Assembly: GCA_003116975.1 (NCBI GenBank)
Contig: BGKB01000049.1
Location: forward strand, 1-64,000
Direction: 5' to 3'
DNA length: 64,000 nucleotides
Source: Aurantiochytrium sp. KH105
Lineage: Eukaryota > Sar > Bigyra > Thraustochytrida > Thraustochytriidae
Shown here: positions 54,201-64,000 of the stretch, in pieces
Layout: each line of letters starts with the position of its first letter
Numbering within the stretch: the stretch's first letter is position 1
Made by a program: the position numbers and the translations under genes
Notes under the pieces: generated by a model
The model's database searches: none
The model's input: the letters and a program-made list of their open reading frames with translations, nothing else
Told to the model about the DNA's origin: nothing

Positions 54201-57200
54201 AGTTGGTTTGCAGGCCCTCGCCAAGGATTCGCCGCTCTACGGTGGGGTCGGCGCGGACCTTCGGATCAGCGGTGGAGCCATTGATGTTACGTTTTCTCAG
54301 TCTGTGCTTAGTGCTCTCTTGGATGCCTTTGGAAGCGCAGCGATCCTCTCGGGCTCAGGAGATGTCGGTGCTTGTTCGACGTCGCCCAACAATGTCAACG
54401 CGGGACCTCAAGATCGCCCCGAGCGGCAAGCATCATCGCAGCCATCGCTCCCAATTGGCTCGACAGGGACTGACGCGATCCAAGCCCAAGTTCAAGCGAC
54501 GCTTAAACAGCTCACCGTTGCTTTTGTTGGCGCGCATCCCAAGCAGCGCTCGGTCCGTCAATCACGCTCGAGCCGCAGAGAGGATACAGTTAATGCTGCA
54601 GAGTCTCGCGCCTCTGCCCGAGTATCCAAACCTTCTCGAGCCGGCAACGGAACCCACGAGGTTGCACTAGCAGAGCTGAAAATTCATGAAGTTGAGCTGC
54701 GTGCTGCAACTCGAGAGGACGGCCAGTCTTCCGTGTCGGCGCGCCTGGGCAACTTTGCCCTGCGTGACTGTCTGACCGGGATTGGCTCTGCACTCGAACA
54801 GCGCCGTCGAACCAATTTGGCAGATGCAACATTCACCATCTCCGAAAAGGAGCTATCTCTCGGAAACGATGAAGCTCCAGGCGTTCTTATCATGGGCAGT
54901 CGCCGGCGGGAAAATGATAAGCGACCCTTGCTTTTGCTACAGAGCACCTTTTACTCTGAAGAGTGGAGAAAGAATCGGCTTATTGTTGGCTCTCCCCTCC
55001 CAGTGGAGGATGACGACGATGGTCTCGACACGGCTGGCGACGGCCCCGCGCTTGACCTCGCCTCGTCTCAACGCGAAGACCAAAGTGCGGCTGCCCATAC
55101 GAAGAGTCGGGAAGATGGTCCAAATGAGAGCAAAGCGGAAAATGTCGACGAAGATCTACAAAAGGAGCCGCGCAGCGCTGGGCGCGATAGTGTGCCTCAC
55201 CTTGATCTCGACGATGTTTTGGATTCCTATCTACGTGACTCTCCGCCCACCTCTCCACATGCCGGAGGACCCCCAACACTCGACGTGGCGGTGCCCTCAG
55301 CGCGAAAGAAGATACCCAAGGACGCAGCTCAGGCAGCGGTGACAAGGGTTGACACCTGCAGCCAGGATAGCAGGCAACGGCTCGCTTCCACGCAAGGTTG
55401 CGGACATCGAGGCTGCCGCAATACGCAGGCCCTGCAATATGAAAAGGCTGAAGATCTGTCTTGCAAAGTGCCTAGAGATCTCGAAGAGGCTTCAGAGGTG
55501 GCAGTGCCAGCACTGCCGGCTCATGCGGATGTGCAGTTTCAGGTGCGGTCCTTTTTCTGCCGCGCCAATGTCGACTTTCTGCATGCTGCTATCGATTACA
55601 TTTACGAGGGAGACCTCTTGCGATCTCTTTCTCAAAGCATGGAGTATGCAGTGATTCGCGAAGACCAAAAGCTGGAGCGGACCCAAAGGGGAGGTCGACG
55701 CGAAAATGATGATGACGACGATGGCGGGCCCAACCACGATGACAATCGGGGCGTCGCCAGCGAGAGTGTTACCGGCAATTCAAGTCAGAGCGAGTGGCCA
55801 GACCGACGCGTAAGCGCTCGGTTGCAGGGTAATGGACGTCCTTCACAATCCGCAAAGAATCAGCCAAAGCTCGAGCGCCTTGTGGACCTGAATAGCGTCC
55901 AAGTACTTCTCTTTGACTGCGCGCTCGAAATCCCGAGCACGCAGCAGGGTTCTCCCATGGGTATCATTCACGTGGGCGCAGCAGACTTGCACAACCAATT
56001 CTTTCTAGGTGATTCGAGCGCTGCAGAGCAGGCAGACTTGCTTCGAGACAAACCCAACGGAGCGCATGCGCTTCATGCCGTCGAGTCGATTTCTCTTCGC
56101 GTATCAAATCTGTCGATGCAGGTACCCGAGGCTGCGTTCGCTGGAAACACGACCTCATTCAAAATCATCCAGGATACGTCAATTCATGCCAAAGTTGTGC
56201 GCCACATTGGTACAGCTTGGGTGTGTCGGGCACAGCACGACCCTTTCTGCCAGGAAGCTTTTGCCCAATCCGAGCTGTCGCAGTACTGGATGTGGAGCTT
56301 GAGTCCACGCAAGGCAGATGCCGGACCTCAAGCCATCAAGGCAAAGCTCAGTGTCTCCCAGTTTGCACTTCGTATCTCTGAGCTGCACGTGGCGACCATG
56401 AGCGGTATTCTCGACCACCTTGCAGGTCTCGATGCGCAAGATATCACAGTCAAGCTTCGCAATATGCAAGCACAGGTTGATCCTTCAGGAGCGGCAGATG
56501 GCGGAGGCCTTCAAGGTACCGGCCGAAACGGCGGGCTTCCTCTGTCTGCCAACGAGAACGGAGATCACAGTTCGCAGCTTTCGTTGTGCTCGTGTCCTAC
56601 GCCAGATCATGATGATGACCTGGAGAAGAAGGATGACACCGTCACCACTGCGCGGGAACAAGGCGACATCGCGCGCAGGTGTTCAGGGGAGGATCCACGA
56701 AGCACGCGCGACACTCTCATCATGGATATAGACTTTGAGCTTTCTAACATGACGCTGGCGCTACTGTGGAGCAGCAGTTCCAGCCGCCTTGGCAAAGACG
56801 AATCTCGCCATGGTGGACTCGGAGGATCTGGCCATGTATTCCCCGTTGCCGTTCCTCCTTTCCCCAATGCAGGTTTGGCGCATATGCGCCGTGCGGGCAG
56901 CCGGAGAACCATGTCGCTGCGAAGCAATGCAGAACCGCTCGGCCGACTGGAAATGGGGCCGTTTTTCGCCTCCTTTGCACAGACGCGTCAGGGTTCGAGC
57001 TTTGGAAATCTGGAAATTGGGAAACTATCCCTCTCGGACCAGCGTCCAAAGCATTTGCAGGACGCATCCGACAACATGATTGACGCTGGCGGCTTTGGGG
57101 CGGGGTCATTGACGACATCCTCTGAGCCCCCTATGCCATCTGCTGCAAAGTCTTCTTCGCTCCCTCGACCAGGTATGATGCTCGTGGAAGAGGAAGTAGA

Positions 57201-60200
57201 AACAGCTTTTGTGTCCGCGACCTGGTCTCGGAAATTTCAAAAACCCAAACGGCGTCCCGAGCGTGCCTCTTTTGTGCATCAGGTCACGGAGGAGACCATC
57301 AAGGTCGATATCGCGAACACGGAGCTGTGCCTCGTGCAAGCACTCGTGCTAGCTGGAGCCAAGTGGACCAATGAGGCCGAGGAACACGCTCGAATGCAGA
57401 ACCTTTGGCCGCCACGCTTCCCAGATTTGAGCGTCTCTACGGGCGATATGGCGCAAGACGCAGGTGCGGCAGTTCCAAGTGAGAGCCAGAGCCGAGCCGG
57501 GGGGGCTGGGAGCACCGTCACAGAGAAGACGACAATGCCCCACTTATTTGAGCGCGCGAGGTCTCTTGTTTCGCGGAACAGCGGCGGACCGGGGAGCGTT
57601 GTGAGTCGTCCTTCGCAGGGGCGAAGTGGCGGCGCTTCGCGTACTGGGGAGCCAGCGTTTCGTTCCCCAATGCCAGGTGGTCGCCTGTTTCCAGGGCTTG
57701 ACTCTGCCTCCCTTGCTCCGGTATTTTCATGGGCGTCAGACTCTGGAGATGATGCCTCTGAGCGTATCACTTCGTCGCCGCAGGGCCGGCGGTCGCGCGT
57801 TCGAGCAACGCTCCCCATGAAGTCCATGCTGTGGGAGACCGTGACAAACGTGGATGTGAACGTGGTTGGACTCGAGATACATGTCATGGAGCATCCTAAA
57901 CAAAAGGACTCGCGCGCGTTGTCGGCGCATCTCGACTTCTCACTCGCAACAAAGCTTTCGTCAAGCATTGAACAACGAGATCTCGTCATGCGCAGCTCGT
58001 TCACGATTCCGCGCAAAACCATCGTGGTCACCAAAAGACCTGAGTGGGTGCTTGACATTAACGCTTGCTCCCTCCGTCTTGGCACGCGACGTCCGTCCAG
58101 TGGGCAGCTACAGCGTCCCGGCTCAGCGGGCTCGCACGCCTCGCGCGAGGCTACATCTCGAGCGCAGCAATTGTCTGTGCTCGTGCAGCCCTTCCAAGCT
58201 TCTGTTCGTTATCGCGTTGGCCCTCGCGAAGGTTCAAACCGGCCGACTCATATACTCGACGCTGGTGTGGGCCAGATCGACTCGCAAGTTTCTTACAATG
58301 AGATTCGCGCTGTCGCTGAGATTGCACAACGCGTGGCGCACTTTCTCACAGACCTCGAAAATACTGTTCAGGGCGAGTCGTTGGGCAGTGTCGAGGCTGG
58401 CCATATGAATGGCCACCACAAACCCCATGCAAGCTCTCCTTCGAATGATTCGCCGACTGCGGCACGTAACCCCGGTCGCGCAAGCGGGCTCAGAGCGTCC
58501 GAAAGGGCAGATTCGCCGCAGAACGAGGCGACTGTGGAAGCCTCTCGGAGAGGGGGCGCGCTGCGCGCAGCAAGCAATTCTGCGCGTGGCGACCCAGATT
58601 CTACACAAGACAAAAGCGCCGCGGCAAGGGCTGCCGTAGGGGAGCTTGCAGAGAAGACCTTGGGCGCCTCTGTGGCCGGAGCCCACTTCCGCCTCGACTT
58701 CACAGGGGCTCGTTTCCTGCTCGTGGATGATATGCATGGACAAAGCTCTCCCGTTGTTGAGCTCGTGGCTCGTCGCTCAGACAGTGATATCGACATTGGG
58801 CCGAATGGCCTTCTCGCTCGAACTCGTATTGCCATCGGAGCTGACTCGTACAATCACCGCCTCGGCGCATGGGAACCACTTCTCGAACCCTGGCGGGTGC
58901 AGGTGCGAGCGCTCGTCCCAACGGCGGAAAGGGGTCACTTGCGGGGTCTTCGTATGTCAGCAAGTGTTGATTCGCAATCAATCTTGAATGTGAACCTCAC
59001 CGAAGCTTTTGTGGAAAGCGTCTCGGGAGCGACGCAAATTTGGAATCCCGACAAGACCCACGTTGGTCGAAACGAGTTTCAGCGCGATTCTGTTAGTCTT
59101 TTTCGCATTTACAATGAGACAGGCCTCCCGATTGCGTTCTGGACGCGGGATGGGGAGGTGCGGCCCCTTCAGTCTGGCTCTGAGATGCCGATCCAGTTTG
59201 ACGGTCTGGGCATCGCCACAGGGAGGCGCGACCACCCCGAAGCGGATGGGCGCAAGGTTTCCCTCATTATGCGATCGCCCGACGCGAGTGTGCAAGAGTC
59301 GCCATGGCAGCCGCTGCGCGATATCCCGCTCGACCGTGAAGGGTCGTTTTTGTTTCGGCTCGGAGCTACATCCAAACACCCCGAAGTTCGCGCCATCACA
59401 GTGACATGCGACGTCGTCGCCGTGGGCTCCGCCAAGGTTGTGTGCGTCCGCTCTAACCTTTTGCTGCGGAACCACTGCGTGGGACCAATGGAGGTCGTTG
59501 TTCCGACTATCAACCATGGCAATTCGAGTCGAGGCGCCATGCCCAAGGAGACTCTCTTCAAGTACCGCTTGGCACCGGGCGAGGTCATCCCAGTACCCGT
59601 GCACGTCGCGGAGCTCATCAATGCGCATGTTGTCAAGGTGTCTGTTCGTCCTTCGGCATACAGCGATCCTTATGACTTTCAATCTGTGGGGCTTCCGGTG
59701 GATCTTTCGTCCGACTGCTCGGAGGCGTCATCAATGCGGACAACACTCGACTTTGCTGCCGGAGGACCTGGTGAGGACGAGCATGACCATCTCATGACGT
59801 ATTGCGCCGTGGACTGTCGTTCGGGTGTCGATGCCGTCAAGGCGCTCTCAAGCTCCACTTGGGACCAAGATAGCAGAAATGGAGCTGGTTTGGGCGGCAA
59901 GGCCGGCCGCAGGGGGACGAATCATCCTGGTTCGGGCGGCCCCGTTGCAGGCAATGGGGCCATGGGTCAGAATGGTAACGACATGCCCGGTCGAGGTGGA
60001 CCGGGCAATGGTCCTGGCACAGGACAGAATGGTGTTGGCAGAGGGGGCGATCGGTTCATGAATGGACTTTGGAGCTCATCTGCCTATCATGGACGCGTGT
60101 CATCTTTGTCCGGAGGTTCGAGCTCTGGCCAGCACAAGACATCGTTCGCGTCCACAGCTGCCGCGGCAGCAGCTGCTCTGAATGGGAATCAGAATGCACT

Positions 60201-61890
60201 TCGGGGCCGCGACTACACGCGACGGCATGCAAAGCGCAAGCCTTGGGCAAAGCGTCGTTTGGGTGAGCATGCCTCACCACAGCAGTCCGGAACCTCGCTT
60301 CGCATCATCTCTTTCGAAGCCCCGTTGCTGGTGTCCAATTTGCTTGCATCTCCGATTACATATCGTCTCCGCGCTGATGGCGCTTCACATGCTGCCGCGG
60401 ACGGACAGCTTCCCGTGGGGAACTCCCTTCGCTGGCAGGGCATTCGCCCCGAAGCAGACCTGTCGCTTTCGGTGCGACTCTCTGGTTTCGACTGGAGCTC
60501 GGTTCTGCAGCTCGAAGGAGTCCCTTTTATTCGTCCCCGCCGTGGGAGCGTGGGCCCGCCCACTGCAGTCGCGGCGGCCTCGAGTGCCGCGGCGTTGCTT
60601 AAGAGCAACAGCACGTCGAGCATGAGTGTCTCAAGCCAAAGCAAAGCAAGCAAGGTTGGCGACGAAAAGCAAACAGAGGAAGGCGTGATTGCGGGCACTG
60701 ATGGTCTCGGTGACGGCAACTTGCGATGGTCGGCATTGCAAGATGGTGCTCGCGTCGGTATTCTTCGTCAAGAATCGATCCAACTGAAGGATTCCAATCG
60801 TCGCACGTTGACTGTGTCTGCCGAGCTTTCCGTGCTTCCTGGAGGCATTCGCAAGCTGGTTCTCTTTGTGCCGTATTGGATTGTGAATCTCTCTGATCTT
60901 CACCTGCTCGTGCGCTCGGCCTCGCGGTCTGCAAGTCTTGCAGAGACTTTTGGCGGTCACATTGCTGCCGGGCAGAATGACGCGATGGCCGTCATGCGCA
61001 GGCTTCGCATGCGCCAAAAACTTGGTGAAAGATACCTCAATCGGCGGGGTGTCACGGGTGAGCGCCGCGCTCCTGGCGGCTTGCTCGATATTCTCGATGA
61101 TACGGTACTACATGGAGGCAAGCGAACAAGTGACCCACTCATGTTCTCATACACAGACACGCGGCGCAAGAAGGGTCGCATTTGCGTCAAGGCCGCGGAC
61201 TCGGGCTGGTCGCAGGCCATGGGTCTTGACTCGGCTGGCACCGCCGGTCTCATCGAGCTGAAACAGCAGTGGAACGTCAAGAGTGACAGTCCGCGGCAGC
61301 TCTTTGTGCTGGGGGTCTCAATTGCTGTCGCGGAAGGCCAATTTAGGCGTACAAAGGTTATTACGCTCACGCCACGCTTTGTATTGATCAATGCCTTGGG
61401 TCGCACACTCAAGGTGAAACAGCGGCCGTTGGGCCATGGCACCTCGACGAGCTCAGGTTCGGAAATGTTTGGTCTTGGTGGAGTAGTGAGTCGACTGTTC
61501 AGCGCCAAGAGTGTCGACGCGCAACAGCGTCTCTATGGCTCGACATCGGTGCTCACCTCTGCGTCAGAGCGAGCAGACAGTATTCGCCCGGGTGAACGAA
61601 CTCCTTACCATTGGAGGGACGCCAGCGCTCCACGGGAAATTTGCGTGCGCTTCGACGAGTATGGCTGGATTTGGAGCGGAGGCTTTAGCATAGACAACAT
61701 TGGAGAGTTTTACGTGCGTCTTCGCAACGAGCACACGCATGCCGTGTACATTCTTCGCGTTGATGTAGCCCTTGACCGGGCAAATACGAGTGGAAGTTCG
61801 ACCATTTTCATCACCTTTCGCCCCGAACTTCCTTCGCTGCCACCATACCGAATTGACAACCTCTCTTTGCAAACTCTGCGTTTGTATCAG
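48247..61890 (+). CDS. VPS13: VPS13-family lipid transfer protein, exon 1 (4548 codons)
   Basis: VPS13 proteins are rod-like bridges that move lipids between organelles at contact sites. The first ~105 residues are a textbook chorein domain: MFEGWVANLLNRVLGAYVED, then STSIYGGHMVLSELEVRKDA and IKLRRGFIGQVDVKIPW. Long beta-rich groove segments follow, separated by disordered Ser/Gly/Asn/Asp-rich inserts (for example about 740-830, 1410-1560 and 3855-3990). The SHR-BD/VAB adaptor-binding repeats start near 3614 (VSLFRIYNETGLPIAFWTRD) and include LFVPYWIVNLSDLHLLVRS and VITLTPRFVLINALGRTLKV. Translation is interrupted inside the last VAB repeat (PPYRIDNLSLQTLRLYQ) at a CAG|GTACGT donor. With exon 2 the protein exceeds 5100 aa, larger than the ~3100-4400 aa of most VPS13 proteins. 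Confidence 0.95.
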
Positions 61891-62259
61891 GTACGTTGCA
61901 AAATTTCAACCAGGAAATAGAAACTCCAAAGGAAAAGGAGTGACCGAGCATCAAGATCTGCTCGCTTGCTCACCATCTGAAAGGGATGAGTGTCGAGGGG
62001 GCGCAATGCCAAGGCAGTGTCATTGGTGGGGAAGGGAGATGAAATGGTTTAAAGGAAGTGAGCTTGGGCTGCAACGATTTTCTTGGCAGAGAAGCGAAAA
62101 GGTAGCTCTGGAAGCTGCACGCTTTCAAAAATGGGCGAGGGCAAGAGAGGCGAAAGGTGAAAGAGGGTGGAGAATGAATCGCGGTGACTGACACGTATCT
62201 TTTTGTTGCTTTTCCCCTGCTATTTCTGTTTGCCGTGGTTGCTCGATTCTTGCTCGCAG
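61891..62259 (+). other. VPS13: VPS13 intron (GT-AG, 369 nt)
   Basis: The donor is CAG|GTACGT at 61890/61891. The acceptor TTGCTCGCAG ends at 62259 and follows a long pyrimidine-rich stretch (about 62200-62255). Phase 0 on both sides. Read-through reaches a stop at 61918-61920 after nine codons. Joining the exons restores the VPS13 motif: LRLYQ, then RGAPPQTQQVLLPYHS, then CPYTWDD. A second AG (CTCCTCCACAG, ending 62277) is an alternative acceptor that would drop six residues and also keeps the frame. Confidence 0.88.
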
Positions 62260-63409
62260 CGCGGAGCTCCTCCACAGACGCAGCAGGTCCTTCTTCCGTA
62301 CCACAGTTGTCCTTACACATGGGATGACTTATCGTTGTCGCGAATGCTTGTCGTGGAGTCCTTGGCAAGTAGTGCAAACTCGAGTGTAGGAGGGCGCAAC
62401 GCTTCGAGCTCGTCGATCCGCGGGAAGGTGTCGGGTCTCCTGCATGGGATCTGGAACATGCTTTGGGACCAAACTGGTGCTGGAGCCTCGGCGTCAGAAG
62501 CAAGACCTGTCACGCTTGGACATATCGAACTCGATCGACTGCAATTGGCAACATCCTCCACAGATCTTCCACATATCACCATCGGTGTGCATGCAGATGG
62601 ACCGACAAGAGTCCTGTCAATTGTGGATGCTCGCAACAAAGGCCCGAGTGACACGGCCTCACCTCTGCAAGCCCTTGATGGCTCGACGGCCGGCGCTTTT
62701 GACGAGAGCTGGTGGTCAGTCTTCTCTTCGTTGCAGAACTCACCCGAACGCGTAGCTGTGGATGACGTAGAGCTTGAGGACCTTTTTCGCGACGATCCCG
62801 CGAGTGAAGACGGCGTCGGGGCCAACAGTGGAACGTCGGCTTTGCCTGGGCTCAGTTTCGAGCTTGCGTCGCCTACAACGGGCGACCTGGACACGGAGCC
62901 GCTTCGTGACCGTGAAGAGACGAGCTCCATGGGTTTTGATATGAGTTATGTGGGAGAGGCGAGTCTGCAGAGTCCACAAGACTTCTTTCACGCGAACGTA
63001 GGCCGTCCTCGGCAGGGCACGCAAGAGACTGTCGATGCCTTTCTCCATCGTTCGGCCTCGGAGGTCGTTGCGAGTGACACGATTGTGGAAGACGAACCCT
63101 TCGAGGAGTCAAGGTTTTCTCTTGCGCCAAGTCGACACAAGTTACTCTCAAGCCTCCATGAAAACTCAGACGCGGATCCTGCCGAAACCCACCAGGGTCT
63201 CGCGGCAAGACATCCGCCGACGCCACTCAAATCCCACCTCAAGTCAGCCATGTCTGCGCCGCCGCTGGGAGAGCCACAAGACACAGGGGCGGAAATCTTG
63301 GAGGGGCAGGAGCATGCTTTGAATCAAGCAGTCGTTGAAGGTGGAGCGCGCGGGCCCACGGGAGAATCGCAACAAAAGATGTCGCGGCGCACGCAGGCCC
63401 GAGAGCGGC

Positions 63410-63442
<33 letters not shown>

Positions 63443-64000
63443 TGCTGCAGCAGCAAGGAGATGAGTCGGTACTTCGGACAACGCAATCGCAAATTCAGCA
63501 GTTGCGCCCGCAGCCACAACAAGAAATCTCGCAACGGCGACGTCATCAGCAAGCGCAAAGAAGAAAGGCTGCTGCTGTGGAGAGCGGTAGCGCCAATCTC
63601 TTGGCCTCGTGGATGGAGCTCAAATTGTCTTTGCGAGGTGTAGGTCTGTCGGTGGTGGAGTCTGTGCCGCGTCGAGAGCTCCTATATGTGACGGTTCTGG
63701 ACATCCGCAGCAGAGTGGAGTCCGTGGCGGATCTGTCTCGACTTCAAATTCGCGTGGGCTGGATCCAAGCTGACAATCAGCTGTACGGAGCTTTCTATCC
63801 AGTCATGTTTGCGCCAAGGTCATGGAATCGGACGGCTCTTCGCTTGGATCAACTCGGTGCCGCATCCGTTGACGACCAGACTTCTCGATCGCGATCGCCA
63901 TCGACGGTGCCAATGGTGACCCAAGATTCATCGGCGGATCCTGCAAACTTGTACACAAGCGCAGCACGTGCGCAGCAAACGTGCAGCCCCGCGTTGAGTG
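62260..64000 (+). CDS. VPS13: VPS13 exon 2 (partial, runs off the right edge)
   Basis: The frame is open from 62260 to the end of the window (580 codons) with no stop. It begins RGAPPQTQQVLLPYHSCPYT, followed by WDDLSLSRMLVVES, the conserved W-D-(E/D) motif that closes a VAB repeat. The middle is a long disordered insert, including a Gln run. From about 63601 the fold resumes: LASWMELKLSLRGVGLSVVE, RRELLYVTVLDIRSRVES and WIQADNQLYGAFYPVMF match the segment after the VAB domain in VPS13 proteins. The rest of the C-terminal region (ATG2-C-like helices, PH-like domain) is expected beyond 64000. The exon has no own start codon requirement, which is why it is easily missed. Confidence 0.92.
63412..63456 (+). 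repeat. CAG/CAA repeat encoding poly-Gln in VPS13
   Basis: Nine CAG codons and one CAA, then two CTG, then CAG CAG CAA. It encodes Q10-LL-Q3 at about residues 4933-4947 of the joined protein, inside a disordered insert. Confidence 0.95.

Noticed and set aside
61891-61920. End of the VPS13 protein at the stop codon at 61918-61920
   Set aside because: The last codons are intron read-through. The conserved motif continues after the acceptor at 62259.
62313-62930. 205-codon minus-strand frame at the right end
   Set aside because: It is antisense to VPS13 exon 2, whose plus-strand frame is conserved and open to the window edge.

Overview
This is nuclear DNA of a GC-rich, intron-poor protist. Genes on both strands encode purely eukaryotic families (exocyst Sec6, VPS13, RING/PHD, cadherin/TIG receptor, IQ, ankyrin, FHA, CaaX). 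Several coding regions run 7-14 kb without an intron. The one intron I can prove, in VPS13, has GT-AG ends. This style, with very long open frames and CAGG/GCAA-type runs in gene leaders, best fits a labyrinthulomycete (thraustochytrid) or a related stramenopile. That placement is an inference, about 0.5-0.6. No virus-like element, transposon, CRISPR array, tRNA or rRNA was seen.

Layout: 0.3-2.2 kb (-) RING-PHD nuclear protein; 3.5-6.8 kb (+) a 63-aa one-span ORF directly followed by Sec6; 7.1-9.5 kb (-) a protein with a degenerate FHA domain; 10.6-11.15 kb a tandem array of ~146-bp units, each carrying a long hairpin; 11.3-24.4 kb (-) a giant surface receptor (C-type lectin, Cys-rich modules, ~10 cadherin, ~14 IPT/TIG, multi-pass C-terminus); 24.4-29.4 kb a gene-poor, repeat-rich spacer; 29.4-32.6 kb (-) an ankyrin-IQ-Cys box-FHA protein; 33.1-33.4 kb (+) a small coiled-coil protein; 33.9-41.4 kb (+) a giant IQ protein with a new-looking repeated C-terminal module; 41.8-42.5 kb (-) a leucine-rich-repeat protein; 42.9-43.4 kb (+) a small acidic CaaX protein; 43.7-46.2 kb (-) a class I glutamine amidotransferase fused to a WD40 propeller; 46.5-47.5 kb (+) a two-domain VOC/glyoxalase-like protein; 48.2 kb to the right edge (+) a giant VPS13, interrupted by one intron and running off the window.

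Functionally the neighbourhood mixes membrane traffic and lipid transport (Sec6, VPS13), cell-surface recognition (lectin/cadherin/TIG receptor), calmodulin- and phosphopeptide-linked scaffolds (IQ and FHA proteins) and small-molecule enzymes (GATase-WD40, VOC). There is no evidence that these form one pathway. Most gene pairs are divergent or convergent, and several divergent promoters and leaders hold short tandem repeats or G-runs. The strongest candidates for something undescribed are the GATase-WD40 fusion, the lectin/cadherin/TIG/multi-pass receptor, the repeated module of the giant IQ protein, and the hairpin array downstream of the receptor.
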